Of a DNA stretch of 64,000 nucleotides, positions 43,261 to 52,109 are shown one piece after another. The position numbers and the translations under genes were made by a program. Source of the DNA: an uncultured Bacilli bacterium (GTDB lineage: Bacteria > Bacillota_I > Bacilli_A > RF39 > UBA660); assembly GCA_949425635.1 (NCBI GenBank), contig CASPWD010000005.1, forward strand, positions 92,552-156,551, read 5' to 3'. The notes under the pieces were generated by a model, which made no database searches, was not told where the DNA came from, and was given only the letters and a program-made list of their open reading frames with translations. How positions within the stretch are numbered: position 1 is the first letter of the stretch; each line of letters starts with the position of its first letter.

Positions 43261-44758
43261 TATCAAATAATTTTTTAACTATTAAATCTTCAGAATGCAA
43301 ATTATTATTTTTACCTAATAATAAATTTTCGTAAAACATAACTAAATAACTACTATCTTCTTTAATTTTTAAATAGTTATTAAAATAATTACTTCTTACC
43401 AAAGCATTTCTAAAATATACAGATTTATCTTTAAATAAGCTATTATTAACATTATAGTCTAAACTAATTAAATACTTTTCTATAAATAAAGCTGTAGTTC
43501 TTGTATTTCCTTCTCTAAAAGGATGTACTTGCCATATATTAGATGAAAACTTTGTTATATTATTAATTACTTCAACAATATTCATTTCTTTATAGTTCTT
43601 TTCTTTTTCTAAAGATATATCATATTCTAAAGATTCTTTTAGTGTAGTACAATCTCCATAAGCAACTGAATCATTATTTAGTATTTTTTCATGTTTAGAA
43701 AAATCTATTACTCTAAATTCACCTGCAAATTCATAAACATCTTGAAATAAATATTTATGAACATACTTTAAATAATCAACCGATAATTCAAAATTATTTT
43801 CTTGTAATAATTCAACAATTCTAGTTGATACGAAATCACATTCTAATTCACTATGATTTATTTCATTTTTTTGTTCTTTTTCAATATAATATTCTCGCAA
43901 TTCATTCTTTACTTGATCTATAGTTAAATTACCATCAACATTATCATTAACTAATTTTTCAAAATACTCAGAAGGTTTTAAATTATCTACTTGTTGAAGC
44001 CCAATAGCCATATCCCATTGTAATTGTTTTACATAATTACTAGATTTGTGTTCTTCTTCATATTCATTAAAACTAGAATCCAATTCTTTTTCATTCATAG
44101 AAATACCACCCACTTTATTATAGCATAATTCATTATTATTTATTTCAACTAACAATTCACTAAAGATTTCTTCTAACCTTTCATACATTCTTAATTCCCC
44201 CTTCAATGACTTGGTTAGAGTGAAAATTTGCCTATAAGACCAATAAATTATTCCAAAAACAATAAGTAAGCTAAAAAAATATGGTAATACTAAACTTAGC
44301 ATTTTAACATTGATTCCATCTTTGTTAATAAATGGTATAATTACTGTTATAATTAGGGATATAATGCTCAAAAAGTTATTATCATTATTTTTTTGAACAA
44401 CTAAATTTCTATAATGGCAAATAATATTGATAATATTTTTCTCTCTGTACATTTTATTGGATATAAGGAATTCTCTTATAATTGATATTTCCTGTTGATT
44501 AATTTCAGATTGCAATGTGCTATTGTTATTTTTGTTAGGTTGTATACTAATATAAAATTTTTTCTTTAACTCATGTTCGCTAATCGTTTTAATAGAGTAT
44601 ATTAAAATAATTACTATACCAACACTTATATAAGTATGTTTTAATAATCCAAATACCCATACAGAGAAAAATGATATAGCATACACAGCAAAAAATTTTC
44701 TTGTTATTCTATTGTAAGCACTTTTCCTTTTATATAATTCTTCAATTTCATTATACAT
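43250..44758 (-). CDS. four-TM domain fused to Fic-family protein
   Basis: 502 residues. Residues 1-220 form a membrane domain with two hydrophobic pairs (about 22-56 and 125-180) around a cytoplasmic loop, unrecognised but reminiscent of TM effector domains. Met221 begins MNEKELDSSFNEYEEEHKSS, then WDMAIGLQQVDNLKPSEYF, the VbhA-like N-terminal region of many stand-alone Fic proteins. The Fic core follows with HPFREGNTR at 412-420, which has the HxFxxGN(x)R catalytic residues. Fic enzymes usually transfer AMP to target proteins. Just before Met221 are an extended -10 (TGCTATAAT) and GGGTGG, so a shorter Fic protein may also be made. Confidence 0.82.
   Translation of the reverse strand: MYNEIEELYKRKSAYNRITRKFFAVYAISFFSVWVFGLLKHTYISVGIVIILIYSIKTISEHELKKKFYISIQPNKNNNSTLQSEINQQEISIIREFLISNKMYREKNIINIICHYRNLVVQKNNDNNFLSIISLIITVIIPFINKDGINVKMLSLVLPYFFSLLIVFGIIYWSYRQIFTLTKSLKGELRMYERLEEIFSELLVEINNNELCYNKVGGISMNEKELDSSFNEYEEEHKSSNYVKQLQWDMAIGLQQVDNLKPSEYFEKLVNDNVDGNLTIDQVKNELREYYIEKEQKNEINHSELECDFVSTRIVELLQENNFELSVDYLKYVHKYLFQDVYEFAGEFRVIDFSKHEKILNNDSVAYGDCTTLKESLEYDISLEKEKNYKEMNIVEVINNITKFSSNIWQVHPFREGNTRTTALFIEKYLISLDYNVNNSLFKDKSVYFRNALVRSNYFNNYLKIKEDSSYLVMFYENLLLGKNNNLHSEDLIVKKLFDKKD
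44096..44125 (-). promoter_or_regulatory. internal promoter and ribosome site before Fic Met221
   Basis: Inside the fusion gene: TATGC-TATAAT (44126-44117), then GGGTGG (about 44113-44107) nine bases before ATG 44098. Confidence 0.55.
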
Positions 44759-44770
44759 AAATTCACCTTA

Positions 44771-46495
44771 CTACCCATTTATGTTAAATAATAATAGCAT
44801 GTATCCTTTTTCAATTAGTTTTTTATTAATATCTAATGTAATATATTTTGCATAATTAGAATCTGTATTACTAGATAAGTTCTCCATAAAGCCTGCTACA
44901 TAATACACATTTGGTTTTGAAAATAAATCAATAAATTCACTTTTAGATAAAGAATTTATTTTATTATTTGGGTACTTATTAAGTATATCATCATAATATT
45001 TTTCAAATATTTCTTTTTTATCCTTTTCCATCAAATAATGATTGATAAATTCAGCAGATGTTAAAATCTGATTTAGAACATCTCTAGCCCCATTTCCTTG
45101 AAATTTTGATTTGTTGTGTATTAAGTACAAATTGTCGTCATCATAATAAATTAAATCGGCTAACTCAATATTGTTACTTAAAACAGTATGTGCAACAATA
45201 ATATCACCAGAATTTGCAAAGGTTTTATTATATGAATCTTCTGTTAAAGAGCTATCTTTATTCAAAATAATATTGTTTAATTTTTTATCTATATTTATCA
45301 TTTGCTCATAACTCTTTTTATATTCAGAATCTAAATTATCTATATAATTATTATCAAACATTAACCAGTTACCATTAAATAGAAAAAATGGATTTTTACT
45401 TTCATCTTCTATATATCCTTGTATACATTGTTTAATTTTAGTAGGGAACAAAATAATATCTCTATCACTATATACAGTTAAAGTATACTTTAAAATCTTT
45501 TCTATAGATGTTTTTGTAATATTTTTTGGTAAACAATTATCAAAAACATCATTCAAAGTTATGGGTTTATCACTTTCGTATATTATATTACCATCTTGGT
45601 CACCGATAATATATCTATTGCCTCCAATACAGTATTCTGAATAATCATCACCAACTAAAAGAAAATTGTCAGTTTTTTTATCAAGCAAATAATTTAAAAG
45701 TATTTCATTTAATTTTTTTGAAGAGTAACCATATTTTTTCACATCCACAAAATAACCTAATGAAAAATTATCATCCTTTTGCTCAATAGTTATTAATTGA
45801 TTTAGAACCTTAGTCAAATCCTCTATATTTATTGACTTACGTATTACAAAAGAATCCTTGGCTATAAGATTTAAATTTTTTATTTTATTTTCATCAAATT
45901 CTATTCCTAATAATTTTATTATTTCCTTATCTATCTCTAAAGAAAGTTCTCTAAAAATAGAACTCATATCATTTTCTGTATTAATTGTTGTTACATTTCT
46001 ATTTGAATGTTTGCTCGACAGTCTATTTCCTGACATTCTGTTTTCTAAAACGGACTTCACTACTGGGCTATTTTCTTTCATTATTTTAGGCAATAAGTAT
46101 AAACCATAGTTTTTTTGTGTGTATTCATTTATATAATTGCTACCTAAACCACCAGTTAGCAAAAACAAATTATCACTTTTCAAATAAGACAAAACATATG
46201 AAATATGTGTATTAGATAACTCAATCTTTTCTTCTAAAATATTGTCAATCATCCCACACCATGTTGGATAATGATAAGTTTTAAAAACTACTCCCTTAAA
46301 TCCATTATAATTAACATTAACTACTTCATTTTGTTTTTTCCGCAAAACATTATTTTTTACTTCGTTTAAAATTGCTTTTTCTAATTCTTCGTATGATTTA
46401 ATTTCAACATTTTTTTCTTCTTCAAAATACTTAACTGAACGACTATAATCTACCTTATAAATACTAAATTGAGTTTCATACTTTATTTTAGCCAT
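44771..46495 (-). CDS. DUF6119 (TIGR04141-type) protein
   Basis: 574 residues from ATG 46495. GAGGTG lies nine bases upstream, and the in-frame GTG at 46504 is part of it. The segment LTGGLGSNYINEYTQKNYGL and the later NRMSGNRLSSKHSNRNVTTI with SSIFRELSLEI match the layout of the sporadically distributed TIGR04141/DUF6119 family. That family is found next to restriction and other defense genes. A late ADLIYYDDDNLYLIHNKSKF and GARDVLNQILTSAEF are also typical, possibly a nuclease-like part. It is followed after 12 bases by the 4TM-Fic gene, so the two are co-transcribed. Confidence 0.75.
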   Translation of the reverse strand: MAKIKYETQFSIYKVDYSRSVKYFEEEKNVEIKSYEELEKAILNEVKNNVLRKKQNEVVNVNYNGFKGVVFKTYHYPTWCGMIDNILEEKIELSNTHISYVLSYLKSDNLFLLTGGLGSNYINEYTQKNYGLYLLPKIMKENSPVVKSVLENRMSGNRLSSKHSNRNVTTINTENDMSSIFRELSLEIDKEIIKLLGIEFDENKIKNLNLIAKDSFVIRKSINIEDLTKVLNQLITIEQKDDNFSLGYFVDVKKYGYSSKKLNEILLNYLLDKKTDNFLLVGDDYSEYCIGGNRYIIGDQDGNIIYESDKPITLNDVFDNCLPKNITKTSIEKILKYTLTVYSDRDIILFPTKIKQCIQGYIEDESKNPFFLFNGNWLMFDNNYIDNLDSEYKKSYEQMINIDKKLNNIILNKDSSLTEDSYNKTFANSGDIIVAHTVLSNNIELADLIYYDDDNLYLIHNKSKFQGNGARDVLNQILTSAEFINHYLMEKDKKEIFEKYYDDILNKYPNNKINSLSKSEFIDLFSKPNVYYVAGFMENLSSNTDSNYAKYITLDINKKLIEKGYMLLLFNING

Positions 46496-46504
46496 GATAT
46501 ACAC

Positions 46505-46792
46505 CTCTACTTCAAAAAATAAGCAGTATCCATCTTAAAAAGATTAAATACTGCTATCTTATGTATTAATTATAACACATTTTTCGACATTATTTTAATA
46601 TTTGCATGTAATTTATACTTAAAATCTAATTTTAAAGCTATTTTAAAAGCAAAAATATGATTTTTGATTAATTATACCAATCAGTTATTTTATTCAAATA
46701 TGGTCGTCTAAATACCCAATTAAATTTAACAATGGTAACTAAACCCACGACCTCTGGTAGTTATATGATTCCAAAAATTATTTTCCGGACAA
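46505..46792 (-). promoter_or_regulatory. leader and upstream region of the DUF6119 gene
   Basis: An extended -10 TGTTATAAT (46574-46569) is followed in the leader by a hairpin with arms AGCAGTAT / ATACTGCT (46555-46548 and 46529-46522). An inner stem and then TATTTTTTG complete a terminator-like structure 18 bases before the ribosome site. Upstream, 46735-46772 on the minus strand reads CTACCAGAGGTCGTGGGTTTAG, resembling a tRNA anticodon-arm/T-arm stretch. No gene is seen. Confidence 0.5.
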
Positions 46793-47689
46793 CTAATAGT
46801 TAAATATCAACATCTTTCCTTTATCATTCTCCCCATCAAACTCCACATATTCCCCTCTTCTTACTCTATCTATAGTAGCAAAGTCTCTTTCAAATTTAGT
46901 CAATGCTAAACTCTTAGTAATACTATCTTCTCTCCTACTAGTCCTCTCATAACCACGTTTCATTAACTCTTTAAATTCACTAGATAACAAAGAGCTTCTA
47001 TAACTTTGTACCAACTTACTATCTTCTCCTACAACACTATCCTTTATATCTATCATATAAACTCTAGCAAGTAATGATACTGCTTCATTATGAGATAATT
47101 CTTCTACTTCTTCTATATAATCAATACATCTAAAACTATGTCCACATCCATAACATATTCCATAATTCCTACTATTAACTAATCCCATAGAAGGAGTTCT
47201 TTCATTATGAAATTGACATAAGAACATAAAACTATCATTAGAATATAACTTAATCTTAGGATATGTATTATTAGTAAATACTAAATGAGTAATAGAACAT
47301 TCTTCTTGTAAATAATCTTCTATATTATCAGATTTAATACTCTTTCTTATTAATTCTAGTATCTTTTCAAAATGTCCTCTAATACTTTCTACTTCATCTA
47401 AATATTCTTTTCTACTATCTCTAGTTTTAATATATTCTTCCTTTAAATCTTTACCAAATACTACATAATCTTTATCTAATAAATGTTTATTAAGTCTTAC
47501 ATAATCAAACCAGTTCCAATAGCCAGTACTTCTTATTCTATCTAATTCTCTTACTATCTTACTTATATCTTTATAATCTTCTCTATCTAATCCTACACTA
47601 TACAAAGTATTAAGATATTGAGTTAATAATCTATCACAATACTCTAATTCATCATATTTACTAATTTCAAAATAACTTCTATCTTCCAT
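46793..47689 (-). CDS. CHC2 zinc-finger protein (primase-like zinc domain)
   Basis: 298 residues. The centre holds FLCQFHNERTPSMGL followed by YGICYGCGHSFRCIDYIEEV, the CHC2 zinc site of DnaG-type primases (Cys, His, Cys, Cys), with the expected spacing. DnaG continues with a TOPRIM catalytic core, which is absent here. The flanking regions are helical and unassigned. Short CHC2 proteins occur on mobile elements and in unassigned gut-bacterial genes. No strong ribosome site precedes ATG 47689. It is co-directional with the ATPase gene upstream but separated from it by a terminator. Confidence 0.75.
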   Translation of the reverse strand: MEDRSYFEISKYDELEYCDRLLTQYLNTLYSVGLDREDYKDISKIVRELDRIRSTGYWNWFDYVRLNKHLLDKDYVVFGKDLKEEYIKTRDSRKEYLDEVESIRGHFEKILELIRKSIKSDNIEDYLQEECSITHLVFTNNTYPKIKLYSNDSFMFLCQFHNERTPSMGLVNSRNYGICYGCGHSFRCIDYIEEVEELSHNEAVSLLARVYMIDIKDSVVGEDSKLVQSYRSSLLSSEFKELMKRGYERTSRREDSITKSLALTKFERDFATIDRVRRGEYVEFDGENDKGKMLIFNY

Positions 47690-47754
47690 ACATATACTTG
47701 CTATCTAATTAATGTTTAATATTTATAGTAAAACATAAACAAAAGTTAGTAAAG

Positions 47755-47780
47755 AAAAAACTAGTAGAATACTACTAGTA
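47755..47780 (-). terminator. terminator of the ATPase-TOPRIM gene
   Basis: ACTAGTA / TACTAGT stem followed by TTTTTTC. It has the same stem sequence as the topB terminator but a different loop. Confidence 0.75.
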
Positions 47781-49334
47781 TTATTTAAATATACTAATTA
47801 AAGATTCAATAACTTTTTCTAAATTAGCCAATATTACTTTTAATTCATCATCACTTAAAGAACAAATATAATCACAAAAATCCATTTTATTAAATTCTGT
47901 TATAGTATTATCATCACCATAATCACCTTCTCTAACCTTAGTAGTATAATAAGGTGAAGTGTCAATAGAATCTAAAATTAATGCATTTTCGATACCTTTT
48001 TTCATTTTTTTAGAATTTTTATATGTAGGAATAATTCTGGTGTAAACATTATTTTTATCTGTTTCAGATTTATTAGTATCGCAATCAAACAAACACACAT
48101 TTTTAAAAGGCCAATTATTAGCTATCAAAAATTGTACAGCTTTGTTTAAAGCATCTTTGCCTGTATTCTCTTCCTGACAATTCTTATCATTTATATAACC
48201 GATCCATTTAAATTCAAAAGGAATATCATCATATCCAAATACTTCCAAAGCCCTTTTAAAATACTTTTCATCTGTTCTACCTTCCAAGTATACAGTAGAT
48301 GTACTCTTATTAAGCCAGTTTACAGAAAAAGCATCCGCAACAGCTTCTATTGTATCGCATTTATAATATTCGGCTTTATCGCGAACTTCTATTTCACCTG
48401 AATCATTGCGTTGCAAAACAATTACTTTATCATTTTTTCTATTATTGTTATGAACTACAAATGGAGAATGAGTTACTGTAAAGATTTGTGATGTTTGTTT
48501 TCCTTCTTGATCTGTAAAAATATTCTTATAAAAGTCCATTATTTTATTTTGCCAACTAGGATGAAGACTAATTTCAGGCTCGTCAATAAAAACAAATGCA
48601 CCATTCATAGAATTAATATCTTTTAATAAGAAACAACCTCTATATACAATTTGCTTTTCCCCTGAACTTAAATTATCAATTTCAACTGGTTTATTATACT
48701 TTTTAAAAATTATAGATTTATGACCATTTACATTTTCAATTCTACTATAAACTAAATTATTAAACATACTATTAAAAGCATTTACAAAACGTTTCATTCT
48801 TTCGTCAATATTTAATTGATTATAAGGAATACTAGGATTATTTTTAGCTGCTGCAGAGATATCAGCATCATCAAGGGCTTGAACATCAATTAATAATTGT
48901 TTTATCTGTGTTGGAAAATCACTAGATGAACGTTTGCTTTCATTTTCAGAATCTAAATTTAGGCTTGTAACTGATGTCAAATTCTTAGCATTAAAATTTA
49001 TATCAACATCTGAAAATATTCCACAAAAATTATATTTTGCATATCCAACATAATTATCATATCCAAAATTATCTTTAACATGAAAGATGGGACCAGATTG
49101 ATAATAATTAAGTTTCATTATTTTTTCATTTTTTTCTAGCTCTACATCCATAGAAGTAGAAACTTTATTTAAAGATATGTTATATAATTCATCTAAAATA
49201 GTACTTTTTCCTGTTCCATTTTCTCCTGCAAAAATTATTGTATCAACTGCTTTACCGGTTACATCGCAAAAATCTAAAGATAAATTTCCTAATATTGGAT
49301 GATTTTTAAATGATATTTTTCTTATTTTATACAT
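47781..49334 (-). CDS. OLD-type ATPase fused to TOPRIM-like nuclease domain
   Basis: 517 residues. The ABC-type ATPase has Walker A GENGTGKST (about 36-44), signature NLSSGEKQIV, Walker B FVFIDEPEISLHP and switch His (TVTHSPFVVH). From about residue 345 a TOPRIM-like domain follows: STVYLEGRTDEKYF (Glu, Asp) and VCLFDCDTNK (Asp-x-Asp). This order is that of OLD-family nucleases, which defend against phage or act in Gabija- and PARIS-like systems. No UvrD helicase or DUF4435 partner is adjacent, so it may act alone. Monocistronic. Confidence 0.85.
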   Translation of the reverse strand: MYKIRKISFKNHPILGNLSLDFCDVTGKAVDTIIFAGENGTGKSTILDELYNISLNKVSTSMDVELEKNEKIMKLNYYQSGPIFHVKDNFGYDNYVGYAKYNFCGIFSDVDINFNAKNLTSVTSLNLDSENESKRSSSDFPTQIKQLLIDVQALDDADISAAAKNNPSIPYNQLNIDERMKRFVNAFNSMFNNLVYSRIENVNGHKSIIFKKYNKPVEIDNLSSGEKQIVYRGCFLLKDINSMNGAFVFIDEPEISLHPSWQNKIMDFYKNIFTDQEGKQTSQIFTVTHSPFVVHNNNRKNDKVIVLQRNDSGEIEVRDKAEYYKCDTIEAVADAFSVNWLNKSTSTVYLEGRTDEKYFKRALEVFGYDDIPFEFKWIGYINDKNCQEENTGKDALNKAVQFLIANNWPFKNVCLFDCDTNKSETDKNNVYTRIIPTYKNSKKMKKGIENALILDSIDTSPYYTTKVREGDYGDDNTITEFNKMDFCDYICSLSDDELKVILANLEKVIESLISIFK

Positions 49335-49440
49335 TTTTTCACCTCATTTTATATTATACTAAAAATTACCATTATAATAAAACTCAATATCACAAAAAGA
49401 ATTAATATATTTGCTTATTTCAACTATATTTTATCTAATT

Positions 49441-50175
49441 CTATTTTATATTAATATCTTCTCTATTCTCACAAATTTTCTTTATTATCTCATCTCTAAG
49501 CAAATAACACTCACCATATATCGTCTGCTCTACACCATCATCAAAGATATGGCTAACATCAGGAAGACCATACAAATCTCTTTTCTTAGATTCCTCTAAC
49601 ATAGCATTTCTATGTAGTATTTCATCGCTATTAAAATTAGAAGTATCTAATATAAAATGTGGCTCAATATTAATATGAGTCTTACCTAATCCTTTATAAC
49701 AACTAGGTTTCTTCAAGTCCTCTTCACATTCTGGACTATTATATACATCCTCAGCTAAATTGATTGAACCAGCACTTTGTCCTACTATAACTCCTTCATA
49801 CTCACTTAATATTTCTCTTAAATTAATTTTCTCAAAATACTGCATTTGCGTATATGTATCTCCACCAGATAAAAATACTAAGTCACTTTTTAATACTCTA
49901 TTTCTTACTTCATCTTCACTACTCTTATCATCTATTACATAATAATTATCAAAGATAATACCAGATAATTTTAAGGCGTCAAATAATATCTTAGAATATT
50001 CATCTATCTTATCTTTATTACTAGCATCTGCTGGTACATACAGAATACCTCTTGTACCTTCTAATTTACTTTTTAATTGATCAACTAATCCATTCGTATT
50101 ATCTATCTCTTTAGCTACTTTAACTCTATCTATCTTTTCATAATGATTTAAATTACTAGTTAAAAATACTTTCAT
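49441..50175 (-). CDS. peptidase S51 family (dipeptidase E-like)
   Basis: 244 residues from ATG 50175, which has GAGGAG eight bases upstream. An ATG six bases earlier is too close to it. The fold is visible as VFLTSNL at the start, DLVFLSGGDTYTQMQYF, and the nucleophile elbow GVIVGQSAGSINLA with catalytic Ser. INIEPHFILD provides the His region. The family hydrolyses Asp-containing dipeptides or related amides. It lies 40 bases after the MerR gene and is probably controlled with it. Confidence 0.88.
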   Translation of the reverse strand: MKVFLTSNLNHYEKIDRVKVAKEIDNTNGLVDQLKSKLEGTRGILYVPADASNKDKIDEYSKILFDALKLSGIIFDNYYVIDDKSSEDEVRNRVLKSDLVFLSGGDTYTQMQYFEKINLREILSEYEGVIVGQSAGSINLAEDVYNSPECEEDLKKPSCYKGLGKTHINIEPHFILDTSNFNSDEILHRNAMLEESKKRDLYGLPDVSHIFDDGVEQTIYGECYLLRDEIIKKICENREDINIK

Positions 50176-50221
50176 AGCCATCTCTCCTCATTAACCATAT
50201 TATAACATACAAAAAGAACAA

Positions 50222-50923
50222 CTAATGTGTTCTATCTAAACTAACCTTCAAATACGTTAACTCCCACTTTCTACCATCGTATCCTTTTACTTCTTTTTCT
50301 CTTTCTTCGATAACATGGCAATTGTTTCTTACTAAGTCTGCTCCATGATATAAATTATCATCGATACTAAAAGTTATATAATCATATTCGTTTTTCAAAG
50401 TTTCTATAGCTACTCTAATAAAATCCTCAAAATGAAATACTATATTCAAATTAATTAAATTTTCCTCTTCTTCAAATACTAAGAAGTCAGAAAAATATTC
50501 TTCATTTTTAAAAACCATATAAAACTTAGCCACACCATCTCTTATCTCTAAGGCAGCTGGTGTATTAGCCATTCTTAGACCATTCCATTTAATATAATCG
50601 TTATAAGTTCCTTTCTTAATTTCATATTTACTATCTTCAACATAATTTGCTATCTTTTCTACTTTCATTCTAAACTCCCTTTCTTTATTAAGTAAAATAT
50701 TTATATCTTCACTTTCTAAATAATCATGTATTTCTTTCAAAGATAAATTTAAATCTTTAAGCATTTTTATTTTATTTATTACTTTTATTTGTACATCTTG
50801 ATAATATCTATATCCTGTACATTCATCTATAAATAATGGTTTAAATAAATCTATTTCATCATAATATCTTAAAGTTTTTATTGGTACATTTGTTTTTTTC
50901 GAAAAATCTCCTATTTTATACAT
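50222..50923 (-). CDS. MerR-family regulator with GyrI-like effector domain
   Basis: 233 residues. The N-terminal MerR HTH is clear (YKIGDFSKKTNVPIKTLRYY, DECTGYRYYQ), followed by the dimer coiled coil (LKDLNLSLKEIHDYLES). The C-terminal 120 residues have the GyrI-like pattern of multidrug-sensing MerR proteins (BmrR/BltR type), with Val/Glu-rich strands and a final KVSLDRTH. A promoter with the MerR-specific 19-bp spacer lies upstream (51044-51014), so it probably activates its own operon with the S51 peptidase. The inducer is unknown. Confidence 0.9.
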   Translation of the reverse strand: MYKIGDFSKKTNVPIKTLRYYDEIDLFKPLFIDECTGYRYYQDVQIKVINKIKMLKDLNLSLKEIHDYLESEDINILLNKEREFRMKVEKIANYVEDSKYEIKKGTYNDYIKWNGLRMANTPAALEIRDGVAKFYMVFKNEEYFSDFLVFEEEENLINLNIVFHFEDFIRVAIETLKNEYDYITFSIDDNLYHGADLVRNNCHVIEEREKEVKGYDGRKWELTYLKVSLDRTH

Positions 50924-51013
50924 TTTATTACCACCATTCTATATAATAATTCTAAACTCATTATACTCTAAATTTAGCTTATCTAAAATATGGTTTTCTC
51001 CTTTCTTTTTCAT

Positions 51014-51044
51014 ATATTAGCACTACAGCTAACTGGAGAGTCAA
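51014..51044 (-). promoter_or_regulatory. MerR-type promoter with 19-bp spacer
   Basis: TTGACT (51044-51039), a 19-bp spacer and TAATAT (51019-51014). The spacer holds an imperfect dyad CTCCAGTTAGCTGTAG, 12 of 16 positions symmetric, as expected for MerR-family activation by DNA twisting. A second TATAAT lies nearer the gene. Confidence 0.7.
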
Positions 51045-51066
51045 GTTTATTTATTCTTTCTATACT

Positions 51067-51095
51067 AAAAAAGAACACCCTCGTGTTCCTTTTTC
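51067..51095. terminator. terminator of the SDR gene
   Basis: GAACAC-CCTC-GTGTTC stem flanked by A6 and T6, so functional on either strand. It lies just after the SDR stop codon. Confidence 0.85.
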
Positions 51096-51104
51096 ATTTA
51101 CTAA

Positions 51105-51989
51105 CTAATTATTCGCTTCTCCACTAATCTCTTCAATTGACTTACTTTCTTTTTGCAACATAGCTCCACTACTCCACATACTAGTTAAGCCCATATCTAT
51201 ATAAATCAATTGGCCTGACATATATGAGAATATATCACTACCAACTGCAACTAAAGGATAACCCATTTGTTCTGGTGTAGCAGCATATCCATTCCAACTC
51301 TTTAAGAAGATATTACTAATCATCTCTTCACCTTCAGCCACATCCCCATTAGGACTAGTTGACTTATTAAAGTCCTCTGTAAGCCCAGTAGTAGTATCAC
51401 CAGGATTAATAGCATTCAACCTAATTCTCTTATCAATAAATTCTGGTGCCATACACTTATAAGTAACATAAGATTCTAAACATTGCTTAGCAAATACATA
51501 AGCACTTTGTATCAACTCTGGATGTTTATCATACCATTCCATCGCCTCATCCCAAGAACTTAAATTAATAAGCTCAACTGCCTTATCATAAACAGCTTGC
51601 CATCCAAATCCACCTACAGAAGAAATAAAGTTTACTGTACCATGTTCTTTTATTCTAGGTAACAACGCTTCAGTCATATACTTCTGACTATAGAAATTAA
51701 CCTTTTGTACTAATAACTCTCTACCTGGAAAATATGCAATACCATGACATAAGAATAATCCATCTATTTCCTCAGGTAACTCCGCTATTACTCTATCAAT
51801 TTCTTCCTTTTTACTTAAATCGGCTTGAAAAGCTTTCGTTACATTTAACTCAATAGGATTAATATCTATTGCATATACATTAGCTCCTAATTCTACCAGT
51901 AACTCTGCAGCACTCTTAGCCATACCAGAAGCTGCTCCTGTAACTACAACATTCTTTCCAACATATCCAAATAATTTTTTTAGATCCAT
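51105..51989 (-). CDS. short-chain dehydrogenase/reductase
   Basis: 294 residues from ATG 51989, which follows GAGGAG. An ATG 20 codons earlier has no ribosome site. NAD(P)-binding motif VVVTGAASGMAKSAA, then VYAIDIN with the Asp that favours NAD. FISSVGG carries the catalytic Ser, YVFAKQCLE the Tyr-x3-Lys, and RLNAINPGDTTTGL the following loop. The fold is a classical SDR, similar in size to hydroxysteroid dehydrogenases. The substrate is not predictable. Monocistronic, ending in a strong terminator. Confidence 0.92.
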   Translation of the reverse strand: MDLKKLFGYVGKNVVVTGAASGMAKSAAELLVELGANVYAIDINPIELNVTKAFQADLSKKEEIDRVIAELPEEIDGLFLCHGIAYFPGRELLVQKVNFYSQKYMTEALLPRIKEHGTVNFISSVGGFGWQAVYDKAVELINLSSWDEAMEWYDKHPELIQSAYVFAKQCLESYVTYKCMAPEFIDKRIRLNAINPGDTTTGLTEDFNKSTSPNGDVAEGEEMISNIFLKSWNGYAATPEQMGYPLVAVGSDIFSYMSGQLIYIDMGLTSMWSSGAMLQKESKSIEEISGEANN

Positions 51990-52034
51990 TAATAATCTCT
52001 CCTCTATTCTTAATTTAATTTTACCATAACCATA

Positions 52035-52066
52035 TAAAAAACAGAGCAATTACCTGTTGCCCTGTT
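52035..52066 (-). terminator. terminator of the HExxH protein gene
   Basis: AACAGGGCAA / TTGCTCTGTT stem (one wobble) followed by TTTTTTATA on the minus strand. Confidence 0.8.
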
Positions 52067-52109
52067 TACAACTTGTATACTTATCCACAGCCAAATTTTC
52101 AACCATTTT

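Noticed and set aside
52081..52089. A perfect DnaA box TTATCCACA
   Set aside because: A single box is expected by chance about once in a 64-kb AT-rich window. There is no cluster, no dnaA/dnaN and no strand switch, so no origin is called.
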